Source: Leguminivora glycinivorella (taxonomy: Eukaryota; Arthropoda; Insecta; Lepidoptera; Tortricidae). Taken from it: 64,000 nt of DNA. The notes below the pieces were generated by a model that worked only from the letters and a program-made list of their open reading frames with translations, had not been told where the DNA came from and did no database searches. Positions 22,668 to 33,583 of this stretch are shown piece by piece (position 1 is the stretch's first letter; each line of letters opens with the position of its first letter). Position numbers and translations under genes: made by a program. Location of the stretch: assembly GCF_023078275.1 (NCBI RefSeq), contig NC_062971.1:4154001-4218000 (forward strand). The letters run 5' to 3'.

Positions 22668-22979
22668 ACTATCTTTTGCCCGCGGCTGCGCTCGCATTAG
22701 AAAGAGACAAGAAGTAGCCTCTGTCACTCTCCAACCCTTCAGCTATCTCCACTTAAAAAAATCACTCGGATTCGTCGCTCCGTTTTGCCGTGCAAGACGG
22801 ACAAATAAACAGACACACACACTTTCCCATTTATAATATTACGCCGTAGCTTGCGTGGGCGACGGTCGCGCGATGGTCGCGCGACGGCGATGCGACGCAT
22901 ACGAAATCAAACCTTATCGATATGGAAGTATAAGACGCGACGACCGTCGCCCACCCACGACACGGCGTTAGTATACGGA
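22668..22979 (-). mobile_element. Helitron, minus strand, split by a MITE
   Basis: Left end ACTATCTTTTGCCCGCGGCT is the complement of the Helitron 3' end. The right end, TTATAATATTA and then GTATACGGAT, is its 5' end, interrupted by the 126-bp MITE at 22842-22967. Without the MITE the 5' terminus reads like the other Helitron copies. Confidence 0.8.
22842..22967. mobile_element. PIF/Harbinger-type MITE inside a Helitron
   Basis: Inverted ends CGCCGTAGCTTGCGTGGGCG and GACGGTCG at left, CGACCGTCGCCCACCCACGA and CACGGCG at right. TTA is duplicated at 22839-22841 and 22968-22970. A 3-bp TTA duplication with GC-rich ends fits PIF/Harbinger. Confidence 0.85.
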
Positions 22980-23066
22980 TAAAGGAACGAGTACTTATTT
23001 AGTAACATCATAAAACCGAAAAAAATAAGTCGTCATAGGTGACAACCAAATCTCAAATCACTACTT

Positions 23067-23199
23067 TTAGGGTCGGTTGCACCAAACCGCCTGTCACCGT
23101 TAAAGCATTCGTTAAATTTTATTGTATGGGAAGTTCCATAGACCTCTGCTGTGTAACGATAATGTGTCTGCCAAATGTGGTTGATGCAACTGGCCCTTA
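23067..23199. mobile_element. MITE of the GGGCCGGTTGCACCAA family, copy 2
   Basis: TTAGGGTCGGTTGCACCAAA at left and TTGATGCAACTGGCCCTTAG at right, with ATTGTATGGGAAGTTCCATA inside. It aligns end to end with 18929-19062. Confidence 0.8.
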
Positions 23200-23424
23200 G
23201 TTTGTTTTAATTACTACTTAATACAAATTTAATGCAGAAGCATCTACCAGTAATATATTAAACATACATTTTGTACAATTAATCGCGCCCTCTAGCAAAG
23301 AGTTCAATTGAGTTCACGATCCGCCGTGTATTGTAGTTTTATCTCTTTCGTTTTGGTGTGACGAAGAGAGTTGCTTATCGTTCGCCAATTCGCGTTAACG
23401 ATACTCTCAGTTAAATGACCAGTT

Positions 23425-23583
23425 CAGGCCCCGTAGCCGAATAGCATTTCTGCGACGCGAAACGAAAACAAAACGCCGCGAAAGGTAGTCTGGCTCTGTC
23501 GCGCCAATACGCAAGAGCGAGAGATATAGATATCTGCAAGCGTTTCGTTTCGTGAGCGTTTGTGTATTCGGCTACGCACGCAG
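23425..23583. mobile_element. MITE of the TAGCCGAAT family, copy 2
   Basis: Ends CAGGCCCCGTAGCCGAATAG and TATTCGGCTACGCACGCAGG. Central CTGGCTCTGTCGCGCCAATA is shared with 5239-5377. It ends about 130 bp before exon 3. Confidence 0.75.
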
Positions 23584-23715
23584 GTGTACCTGATGACATT
23601 TATGATCTTGCTTGTTTAAGAAGTACTTACAACTAATTCCTTATTATTTTCTCACGATCCCCCTTTGCCCGTAAAGAAGTACAAATAACTAATTCCATAT
23701 TTTTTTTCTAACCAG

Positions 23716-23871
23716 GTGACAGAACAGAATGAGCCTATCGTCCCCTTCCATTGGGTGGAGGCCACGGTCAATGTGACCATCAAGGAGATACCTGAAGAAG
23801 CCGTGGACAAATCCGGTTCCATCCGGTTCATTAACGTCACTGCTGAGGAGTTCATCGTGGACGAGGGTGAT
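23716..23871 (+). CDS. shg: Cadherin exon 3: NC region
   Basis: 52 codons in phase 0, from VTEQNEPIVPFHWVEATVNV through TIKEIPEEAVDKSGSIRF to a final FIVDEGD. The TIKEIPEEAV...SGS block is typical of the beta-rich part of the NC region after the last cadherin repeat in insect cadherins. Acceptor TTTTCTAACCAG|GTG, donor GAT|GTAAGT. Odd: an inverted-repeat element begins within a dozen bases of the donor, and a decayed copy of the centre of this exon lies 300 bp downstream. Location is extracellular, near the membrane. Confidence 0.92.
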
Positions 23872-23880
23872 GTAAGTATC

Positions 23881-24120
23881 TTTTCCCCTCACTTGCTCGG
23901 AAACACGTGTTTTACTCTTCAATGCCATCAGGTAAAGACGCATTTTATCCACTAGTGGATAAAGTAATTTGACCTTGAATTTAGTAAAATTTTCTACGTT
24001 AAAATTGATAAAAGTGTGTGAATCTAGTGATGAAGATGATTTACCACCTGTGGAACTACTGGAAGCAGCGATAAACGTATTTTTTTCGTTGTATTTTCCT
24101 CGCTATAGTGAGGGGAAAGT
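23881..24120. mobile_element. Element with CCCCTCAC ends, copy 1, touching the exon 3 donor
   Basis: Ends TTTTCCCCTCACTTGCTCGG and CTCGCTATAGTGAGGGGAAA are inverted over about 12 bp. The body (ATTTTATCCACTAGTGG, GATGATTTACCACCTGTGGA, CTACTGGAAGCAG) is shared with 41920-42153. A short frame encoding DEDDLPPVELLEAAIN is preserved in both copies, but I cannot assign it to a protein family. Confidence 0.75.
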
Positions 24121-24171
24121 ATATTTTTCCTTTAAACTTGGTGAACAGAGTGAATGTTGACAGCTCAGTTT

Positions 24172-24224
24172 TAGTCAATGTGACCATTAAGGAAATACCT
24201 GAAGAGTCTACTGCTGAGTTTATA
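24172..24224 (+). pseudogene. Decayed partial copy of cadherin exon 3
   Basis: GTCAATGTGACCATTAAGGA and AATACCTGAAGAGTC copy the VNVTIKEIPEE part of exon 3, followed by ACTGCTGAGTTTAT from its end. About 50 bp between are missing. No donor or acceptor remains. Confidence 0.85.
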
Positions 24225-26280
24225 GGTAGCACTACTCGCTTAATCACGAAGAACGCATAGTGTTTCAAGTTTCAAGGTAGACCTGACAGTCAGTCGTACG
24301 CTACGCAACGACTTCATTTTTCATATCGCTAACTAGATACCGACGCTCAAAAGATGTTGGTGTGGGGTAGCCCTCAACATGACTGTCTAATATTAATATC
24401 GCAAGGGACCAATTCTGATTGGAAGCAATATTAAAAGAAACTGACTTTAAGTCTTTTGAGTCGAAACTTCTATCTACAGTCGATTTTTTCAACAATTACG
24501 AAGAGAGTACAGACCAGAGAGAGTAGGGATTCTATATAGTAGAGATCTAAAGGTTCCGTTTTAATGAAGAGTAGCAAATCGAAATATTTAAATCGTAATA
24601 CCTAGTCAAAAAATAACCACGATAAATGTTATCGTTAGAAAATATGTAAGAAGAAAAAAAACTAAAACTACACGCATATTTTTTGTTTGACCATCACACC
24701 CTAACTGCGCACCAGATAGCCATAAAAATTTGCATACAAATAGTTTATAGGACGGTGACGCACTTTATTCCCAGGCGATAACCGAAATATGCTACAGTCA
24801 AGGACATAAGGCTAAATTGTAGCCCTAGCTGATGGACTTGTGACGTCATAATGGCACCGCTTTTCCATTACAACAATATATGATTGGTAGCCAGCTAATT
24901 ACCAACGTTTGTATATTTTTTTTTATATAGAGTTACCGGAGAGAAAAGCGGTACTACGGTACTGATTGAGGATTTAGTAGAGTACCCCTACATCTCTCTC
25001 TTTCAGTATAAATGGTATGCTTCATGAGAGTGTACAGGACATAAGGTTATTAAATTTAGATCCTGCTCAAAACCTTTCGTGTATATTTTTCCTATATCTA
25101 TCGTTGCTAGAAAATCTAGGCTTTACTTATGACATTTCCAGCAAATTATGGCATTAAACTTAGGAATTCTTGACAAAGCGTGCGAGGGCATATATACGGG
25201 TGACGTTTTATGCCTTGCGAGAACATGTGACATAACATCTCTGTTATGTTTTTGACAGTGGAACAAGAGCGATAACAAAAACGAACATTATGTAAGATAT
25301 CTAAATATCTATGTAGATTCTCTTATGGCGGATGTCGCTACATGTCCCATTGACCTATATAGTGGAAAATTTCGCTAAATAACAGAATGCAGAATGAGGC
25401 TCCTAAAAATGTTATAATTGGGTTCAATAAAATTCATTAAACATTTCTAAAATATAATTTAATTTTGAGGAGGCCTTATTCCTAAAGACGAGCGTTTTTT
25501 GCAAAATAGAACCTTTTTCATTCAAAATTATAAAGAAACTATAAATGATTATTAAAAAAATGATAATGTTCCTAAAAGTACATATCTTAAGCTAGAAAGT
25601 CAATTGGTACTACTTTAAAATATGTCTTTTTATACTTCCGAAAAATCAGTTTTTTCGGAAGACGTTTTCAATTTTCATAGTGGGATAGCTCGTTTAGAAT
25701 CGTGATTGTGCTGTTAAAAATGTTATTTGGGGTAATAAATGATCACAATCCTATTTGTTATATCCTGTACGAGTTAGCTAATACTTTGACATTTTAAGAT
25801 TTACTTGAAATGGTGGATAAATAACCTTCCGTATCCTCCCCATTTTTTCGATAAAAAGAGGTTTACATTATGTATTTTTCCTGCGATTCCTGCATTTTTT
25901 GTAACTCTTAAATAATATTATCCTAAACTAGAACTTCTTATTGACCTATAAGAAAAAAATCATACATATAAGACATACCTTTCTGTCGATAGATATGTTT
26001 TTAAAACACCTAAAATTCGAATAAAAGACACTGTACTAACGCGAGCCCGCTCAGTCTGCGCCGAGCGCTCGAAGACAACGGACCTGCGTTTGATCGTCCG
26101 GCGCACCTAGCTTTCGTAAGCAGCTCGATAGTTCCGAGAAGTGCCGTAAACTGCGACTAAACAAATCTTGATCCTTTTTACACCTTATGCAATTTTAGCA
26201 TTCGACATGCTTTTCATATGATTTTGGATTTTAAGTTATACGTGAAGTTTGTTGAGAGTTTGAATTATTATTATATTTTG

Positions 26281-26764
26281 GGACCAGGATGAGGTTCTGG
26301 TTCTCATGATGATGGAGTCAGGCAGGAGATGTTCAACAGAACTGCTATTCTACTTATCATAACTCCACCATGTTTGGGCTCATTAGATTTGGGCTGATGA
26401 GCACCATCGATCTAGATGAGGTCCAAGGTCTCATGATGGAGTCAGGAGGTGGTCAACAGAACTGCTATTCTCCTCATCATAACCCCATCATGTTTGGGCT
26501 CATTAGATTTGGGCTGACGAGCACCACCGAACTAGATGAGGTCCAAGGTCTTATGACGGGGTCAGGAGGTGGCCAACAGAACTGCTATTCTCCTCATCAT
26601 AACCCCATCATGTTCGGGCTCATTCGATTTGGGCTGACGAGCACCATCGAACTAGATGAGGTCCAAGGTCTCATGATGGAGTCAGGAGGTGGTCAACAGA
26701 ACTGCTATTCTCCTCATCATAACCCCATCATGTTTGGGCTCATTAGATTTGGGCTGACGAGCTG
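26281..26764 (+). repeat. Minisatellite, 120-bp period, about four copies
   Basis: Units begin near 26281, 26401, 26521 and 26641 with a partial fifth. Each has CATGTTTGGGCTCATTAGAT, GATGAGGTCCAAGGTCTCAT and CAACAGAACTGCTATTCTCC. Because 120 is divisible by 3, a 135-codon frame (26370-26777) runs through as 40-residue repeats. The period explains that frame, so I do not call it a gene. Confidence 0.93.
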
Positions 26765-27076
26765 CTTTGAAGACTAAATTTTTATAAAATCATAAACCTA
26801 GATCATTTCAAAAAGATTATTGAGAGTATTTGGGATGAAATGTGAAGAAAACGGTGCGTGCCGCGTGTGATCCGTTTGAGAAGCGTTTGAGGCTGGTAAA
26901 CAAGTTAATGCTGGAGTTATTCCAAAAGATTTGTTGTGAATGTAGTAAATAAGAGTGCCATTCATAAAATATAATAATAATGTAGTAACTATTTGTTCAT
27001 TTTGTTTTATTGGCTATTTGTGCTGTATTCAAACTTATTGGACACGGTGTACATATTTTGATTTTCACCCTTTAAA

Positions 27077-27330
27077 ATGTTTCTAAGACGCAATGTTTTG
27101 CAAATTTGGTCACGTCATGCACAGTTAAACTGTGGAATGAATTGTCGCCAGCGGTATTTCCGGACCAATGCGACCATCAAACCTTCAAGAAAAGAGCGTA
27201 CATCCATCTTAAAGGCCGGCAACGCCCCTCCAACACTTCTGGTGCTTCTGGTGTCCATGGGCGGCAGTGATCGCTTACCATCAGGCAGCCTATCTGCTCG
27301 TTTGCCTCCTATCCCATAAAAAACGTTTAA
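27077..27330 (+). mobile_element. LINE 3' end fragment
   Basis: Encodes a terminal stretch with CGMNCRQRYFRTNATIKPSR-type text in a degraded frame, then TTAAAGGCCGGCAACGCCCC, GGTGTCCATGGGCGGCAGTG and CTCGTTTGCCTCCTATCCCA followed by TAAAAAA. The same end occurs on the minus strand at 53045-53290 and as short pieces at 20945 and 47048. Confidence 0.7.
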
Positions 27331-27599
27331 TATTTTTTAAGAAAAAAAAACCGCCGCCTTTCGGGTTGTGGTGAAAGCTACTTGCGAATGTTGGATTATG
27401 TAGAAATGTGTAGGTATTTTTTAAAACTGCTTTTAATGCTTTAATTATTTGATGGCAACACAAATCAATATACGTATAACGCTAAGGTTTGAGGAGTTTC
27501 TCAATTCCTCATGAATCCGATTATAAGAAATCGAAGCTTGACAAACTTTGACTTGAAAACTCAATAATTATGCTTAACAAACATAACTAAATAAATGTC

Positions 27600-28395
27600 A
27601 CTGTTCTGAACTTAAATGCATGCTTTTCTTACAAAAATACCAAAGTCACTGCCGTTCAGATTTGAGGAGTTCGGTTCTGACCATCATCAGCAGTTCCACT
27701 GCACCAAATGTCACTGTTCCGGACGTAAGTGCATGCTGTTCTTATAAAAATATCAAAGTCACTGTAAGCGTGCCGTTCAGATTTGAAGAGTTTGGTTCTG
27801 AGTGTTCTGACCATCATCAGCAGTTCCACTGCACCAAATATCACTGTTCTGGACTGGACGTAAGTGCATGATGTTCTTATAAGAATACCAAAGTCACTAT
27901 AAGTGTTCCGTTCAGATTTGAGAAGATCGGTTCTGATCTGACCATCATCAGCAGTTCCACTGCACCAAATGTCACTGTTCTGGACGAAAGTGCATGCTGT
28001 TCTTATAAAAATACCAAAGTCACTATAAGCGTGCCGTTCAGATTTGAGAAGTTCCGTTCTGGCCATCATCAGCAGTTCCACTGCACCAAATGTCACTGTT
28101 CCCTACCTAAATGCATGCTGTTCCTTTAAAAACACAAAAATCACCATACGTATGCCTTTCAGATTCGAGGAGTTCCCTCGATTACTCCAGGATCCCATCA
28201 TCAGAACTGGGTTCTGAGAAAAATGGGACCAATCTGTATTCATATACATTATACATTCAATTTTTTTTTTTAATCGGTCCAGTAACAACGGAGATATCGA
28301 GGAACATACATAAAAAAATGAAAAAAATAAATAAACATACAGACGAATTGAGAACCTCGCCTCAAATCTCTCAGATTTGAGGCGACGGTTAAAAA
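27600..28395 (-). mobile_element. ACCGACTTC-family repeat, minus strand, with an expanded internal array
   Basis: On the minus strand it starts TTTTTAACCGTCGCCTCAAA, has GAGGTTCTCAATTCG, CTCGATATCTCCGTTGTTAC and GATGATGGGATCCTGGAGTA, as in the copy at 8706. Downstream, a 121-135 bp unit is repeated about five times (27600-28190), with CAGTTCCACTGCACCAAATG, GTCACTGTTC and GTGCATGCTGTTCTTATA in each. Confidence 0.85.
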
Positions 28396-28499
28396 GTGAC
28401 ACATCATGAGCAGTTCCAATGCACCAAATGTCACTGTTCTGGACGTAAGTGCATGCTGTTCTTATAAAAATATGAAAGTCACTATAACTGTGATAATTT

Positions 28500-28830
28500 C
28501 CGAAAATATTAATATTATCAAAAAACGATCTTAGTAAACCCTTATTCATTTTTAAATACCTATCCAAAAATATATCACACGTTGGGGTTGGAATGAAAAA
28601 AAAAATCAGCCCCCACTTTACACTTTACACTAATAAAACATTTTTTTCCATTTTTCATTTTTGCACTTTGTTGACGTGATTGATATACATATTGTTACTA
28701 AATTTCAGCTTTCTAGTGCTTACGGTTACTGAGATTATCCGCGGACGGACGGACGGACGGACGGACGGATGGACAGACAGACATGGCGAAACTATAAGAG
28801 TTCCTAGTTGACTACGGAACCCTAAAAAAC
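28500..28830 (+). repeat. GGGTTCCGTAG-type repeat, 3' part
   Basis: Matches 21866-22214: AATATTAATATTATCAAAAA, TATATCACACGTTGGGGTTG, (CGGA)n and GACATGGCGAAACTATAAGA, ending TTGACTACGGAACCCTAAAA. The 5' half is absent. Confidence 0.8.
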
Positions 28831-30029
28831 AGAAATCACTATTAAACTATTCTCTAATTTCAAGTTCCTAACTAAAATTTTCCTAATAAAAAAAAAACAA
28901 ATTGATCCCGTTACAAACTTTCACCCCCTTTTTCCCTCTACTAGGGGTGTAAATTTTCATAATCGATTCTTATCTCTTCGAAATTTTGTTAATGCAATCT
29001 ATACAAATTTCGACTTTCTAGCTTTCGTAGTTTCGGCTCAGCGGTGTTGGTTGTTGAATCAATCAATTAGGAAACCTGAATTTATATATGTACATGTAGA
29101 CTAATACTATACTTTTACTACATTCATATACCTTATTTACTACTACCATACCATGAATATGAAATTAAATAAAGAGTCCCCATATAAAATTGAAAATTAT
29201 GTTATTAGCAATTTAATTCAAAACTATCAAGATTATTCGTGTCTGCGTTGAAACGCGCGTTGAGTTGCCGGTGCTCGCGTACCGAGCGCCAACGCCATCT
29301 ATCGATGGCCGTTTCGTGAAATTGATGAGCGCTCTAAGGAGTAAGGGGTCTTAACTAGAAACTCTGTTTTCCATTTAAGCATTCCTAAAATGTACACATC
29401 TACTCTTAATTTTTCAAATCTCTGGAATGCAAGCATAATTTAATAGTCAGGTAGACGGCGCCATATTAAAATAATATAATAAGTTGTCCAAAATGAGGTT
29501 ACGTAGACGTAGCCAGTGTTCAGCTATGCTTGCTTTCATTAATTGATTTAAGGCTCCGTAGGTTTAGAGAGCAGAGATTTTCAGTTTTTATAGATGATAC
29601 GAGTAATAGGGTACTAAATGTTAGGCGCTTTATGTCACGCGGCTGCCATTGATTTCGCGATTTTGAGTAGGTACATTCTCGAGACACTTCGCTTATTGAA
29701 ATCTAAATGCACTTTTATGTTTAAAACAATTTTTCCACAAAAGCTAAATAATTGCATTGAGATGAGATAATTCTTCCTTTAATTTTATTTAAAAGGATAA
29801 ATAAATATTCTGATATTATGATATTTACCTACTGTCTATGCCACGCACATTGGTCGCTGACGCCCAAAAGGGAAAGGAAAAACCCTAAATTAGCTTAAGT
29901 GAATTAACATATTACATTTCTATTTTATATTTTTTTTGTTTTTCCATTGCTGTACTCTTTTTTTGTGTTATGGTAATAAACGTATTTTTATAAATGTAGG
30001 GTCTATGTGCACACTCATATTGGACGTAC

Positions 30030-30187
30030 AGCAGTGCGGAGCGTGCAGCGTGCAGTGCATGTCAAACAATTGAAGCTGTATGAGCTAGTTAATTCCTGAG
30101 CCGACACATAGGGTGGACGCACGCTCGCCCGCGCCGCTCTACGCCCCACCGAACGCTCCGCTCCGGGCGTCCACTCAGACATTACTC
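30030..30187. mobile_element. GC-rich MITE-like repeat
   Basis: CACCGAACGCTCCGCTCCGG and GCGTCCACTCAGACATTA match, in inverse orientation, ATGCCTGAGTGGACGCTCAG with AGCGGAGCGTTCGGCGGGGC at 63337-63412. The left part (GCAGTGCGGAGCGTGCAGCG) may be the other end, so the full extent is uncertain. Confidence 0.55.
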
Positions 30188-30759
30188 TCACGGCACCTTA
30201 ATTCAACTTATAACTTAAACCAAATGCTCTAATGTTCAACCGACTGGGACACATTCCAATTGAAAACAAATGACTGTGGAATTGCCGCATGAAACTTTAT
30301 TCTGGCAGTAAGCCACGGAATTCTTGCTAGATTTACGAACCATTTTTCACTATGTGCCATACTTCATAATTAATTTTAAAGGCATAGGTATTTTACCTCT
30401 TATCCAAGCCGAACTAATCTAGAAGGTGAAATAAATATACAAAAAGAAAATGACCAGATGGCCGCTGTTCAGGTTGGCAATGTTGGCATCCGGTATACGG
30501 AGGTTGCTGGTTCGAATCCAGCTTGAGAAATCAAAGTGTCTTCTTCGAACCTTGGTCATTTTAGATATATGAAATTAGAACCTGAAAGTTTCTCGAGAAA
30601 ATGAAAATACGGACAAAAAAACGTGCCGTAAAGTAACCTTTTCGGTATCTACAAGTAACCCGTATCTGGTATAGAAATGGGATATCGAACAGAGCCCCGA
30701 TCGGGATGATTTAGAAACAAAATTCTACCGAAAACGAAAATTGTAGCGAGACAGAATAA

Positions 30760-30945
30760 CATTACCACGCACGAGCGCGCGGGCTCGAATACTTTCTCAC
30801 TCGCACACTACTACCTGTCGCGCTCAGCGGACCGACCGACCCGATCGCGAGCGAAGTAACTACTCCGAGCGGCGCGGGGAGCGCGGCGCCTCGGCTTCCG
30901 GAAATAAAAGCCGCTGCGCGGCCGCCGATCGTCAGTTCTCCGATG
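30760..30945 (+). promoter_or_regulatory. GC-rich island with TATA-like and initiator-like motifs
   Basis: A sharp GC-rich block of about 170 bp in AT-rich intron. It contains AAATAAAAG (30902-30910) and, 29 bases downstream, TCAGTT (30932-30937), the spacing of an insect TATA/Inr core promoter. It directly precedes a LINE fragment. It could be the promoter or LTR remnant of an unrelated mobile element. No open frame of note. Confidence 0.35.
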
Positions 30946-32108
30946 AGAGATGGTAGATACAACACTGTTCCTTGGTTTAACATTGGACAAAAATCTACAA
31001 TGGAGTCCTCATATAAAGAAACTAGCAAGCAAATTAAGTTCAGCCGCATACGCCGTTAGGAGAATCAGGCAACTGACTAATGTTGAGACAGCTCGCCTAG
31101 TGTATCATAGTTATTTTCACAGTGTAATGTCATACGGTATTCTGGTTTGGGGCAAAGCAGCTGACATACAGACTATCTTTGTATTACAAAAGAGAGCCAT
31201 TCGTTCTATTTACAACTTAGGAACACGTGAATCAGTAAGAGAACTCTTCAAAGAAATTAATATCTTAACTGTAGCTTCCCAATACATTTATGATAGTATA
31301 ATTTATGTTGTTAAGAATTTAGTCTGTTTCACTAAGAATTCTGATATCCATAATTATAACACTAGAAACAAAAATAAGCTTGCCATAAAGAAGTTTCGTG
31401 TCCGTAAAGTACAGAAGTCATTTGTTGGGCAATGCATTCATTTTTATAATTAGTTACCTGACACTGCTTTGAGATTACCCCTCCCAGCTCTTAAGAACTA
31501 CTTAAAAAAAACATTGATGTTAAAGGCTTATTACTGAGTCGAGGACTATTTGACAGACAAACATGCATGGCCCGAACCAGAAACTACAAAAAACGAATAA
31601 CAATTAAAATAATTGTATTATGTATAGAGGACACAGTTCAGATAAGAAAGCACATCAAATATTTTATATTTTATGTTGTGTAGGTAAATTACATATTTAA
31701 TGATATTGAGATTCATATTATCTTTTTCTTCTGTGACAATTTGATATGTTTTCTCTGAAGAAGAACGACGTATTATTAAGCAATAATATAATTTATTGAA
31801 ATTAATTTCCATAGAGTACCTAGTCTGTTCATATTCTTTGATGAATACTTTTGCATGTTAAATTGTATCTTGTTATTTAATGCATGTTAATTATAAGATG
31901 TAATGTTTTGAAAAGAAGTTGCCCGCCGAGTTTCTTGTCGGTCCCATAGTGGATACCCCCCACCCAACTGAGGGGGGACTGAAATCTTCTCGAGGCTGAG
32001 GCGTAGGGTTAGAGCCGGCGTAGCTTTATTTGACGTTCATATGCGCATTGTAATATGCCTACTTGAAAAATAAATATTTCATTTTCATTTCATTTTCATT
32101 TTCATTTT
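30946..32108 (+). pseudogene. 5'-truncated jockey/CR1-like LINE, RT C-terminus and 3' UTR
   Basis: From about 30950 the frame encodes the C-terminal part of a non-LTR reverse transcriptase protein: FLGLTLDKNLQWSPHIKKLA, ETARLVYHSYFHSVMSYGI, VLQKRAIRSIYNL. A TAG at 31451-31453 falls where related proteins read on (YN then LPDTALRLPLPALKNYLKK in the same frame). A further TGA follows, so the protein is dead. The 3' UTR runs to a tail of TTTCATTTTC repeats at about 32108. A minus-strand copy of the same 3' end is at 48171-48442. The reverse transcriptase core and the 5' two thirds are missing. Confidence 0.85.
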
Positions 32109-32111
32109 CCC

Positions 32112-32135
32112 CGGGATGTCCCTTCGGGACATCCC
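32112..32135. other. Perfect short hairpin after the LINE tail
   Basis: GGGATGTCCC and GGGACATCCC are exact complements around TTC, immediately past the LINE tail. No T-run follows, so it is not a bacterial-type terminator. Its origin is unclear. Confidence 0.6.
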
Positions 32136-33583
32136 AGCGTCCTCTTTTGGATATGATAGAGCATTGCTCTAAATTCCAACCACACTTATCAAAAAAAAAA
32201 AACGATCGTCAGTTGTTAGCTAGGTCTAGCTTGGGAGACGGCCTCTGCTATGCCCCAAGCCCAACCAACAAATGAAGCACGGGTCGAGACCGTCTACACG
32301 GACCGCCCATAAGCTTCATAATCGGTTGGCCTTTGGTCTTGCAGTGGTCGTCCCTGAGGACCTTCAACTCATGTTTAGCTAGGTACTCCACTTGTATGAT
32401 GATTATTTGTATTAAGTATTGGAAGTTAAACCAATAAACCACTGGTTCCTACTTGGCGTCTCATTCCGCCCCCTACAAAATTTAATTTCAACGTCATCCG
32501 TTGGCATTTACACTGGAATTAGTCACCAATTAGAACTAATTATTTATTGTCCCGGATTTGTAAGTTCACATTTTTGACACATTTGTTTTGAAGTATGTTG
32601 CGATGTGGCTAAGACGTATCGTTTGCCAAATCTAACGATTAATTTCGAATTGGTTGAATCGATTAGGCCCTATGTACAAGGAGGCGCTTAAACAAATATA
32701 CGATTTCTATCAACTTACTGAAATGTCATTTGAATCGAAATGACAGACTCTGCCACAGCACTAGTTTAAAAATAAAAATGAATGATAAATGACATAATAA
32801 GTAAATCCTGCGTGATAAATTAATATCGTAAAATACTCACTAACGAAGATCCGCAAAAATCTTAGGTTGCGCGAGTTTACGTTTTGTGGACGCTGTCATG
32901 TGTCAAAAAGAGGTTCTTACAGCTCTGGGACAATAAGTTTTGATTATTTGTAGGTACACGTGTCATATTTTGTTAAGTCTAATTTGAGCTCCAAATCGAA
33001 AAGCTAAATTTGAAATTCTATTGATTATAAGTAAGTTAAGTAAGTTTGTTCGTGTTGTCTCTTAACGGTTGAGGAATCCACGTGTAAAGCTGTTGTCATT
33101 ACCCTCGAGAGAACCTGAATTCCTTAAAATTTCAGGTGTTATGTAATATAATGAATCAACAGCCCGTCGAAAAGATGTTCTTTTCGTGAAATTTGAATAT
33201 TCAAATGTTGACTTAACGGAGACGTACTGACGGAAGACGGACGTACCGTTACGGGCGTTACGGCGTAGGATATAGACTTCTGCTGGAGCACCACAAGCTT
33301 TCGGGAATCTGTCATATATGTACTTGAAAATTTGACCCTTGCCACTCGTTCGAATTCAGCTTTTGACACTCTGAGGCCTTGGTAGTTTTTTCGTTGTATA
33401 TGACATTTATTTCACGATGTACACTTATCGAATTGAGTATCAAAATGCTTTCTACTTTTCCTAGTTGCACGTTTTCAGGACAATTTTTACAGGGAGGGAC
33501 GTGTGACCCACATGTGCGTACTTTTTAAGAGTTATTAGTTATTTTTCATTTATTTATTACACAGCATAATAGTAAAACTAAAG

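Larger units (their letters stand above)
18116..23715. other. Intron between cadherin exons 2 and 3 (5.6 kb)
   Basis: Bounded by GTAAGT and TCTAACCAG. Contains the exon 2 remnant, several MITEs, a nested MITE cluster, two SINE or LINE ends, a GGGTTCCGT-type repeat and a Helitron holding a MITE. Nothing recognised in 18251-18928, 20377-20944, 22215-22667 and 23200-23424, apart from the repeat-like text noted elsewhere. Confidence 0.7.

Noticed and set aside
26370..26777. A 135-codon gene
   Set aside because: It is entirely the 120-bp minisatellite, with no start context, partner exon or recognisable domain.
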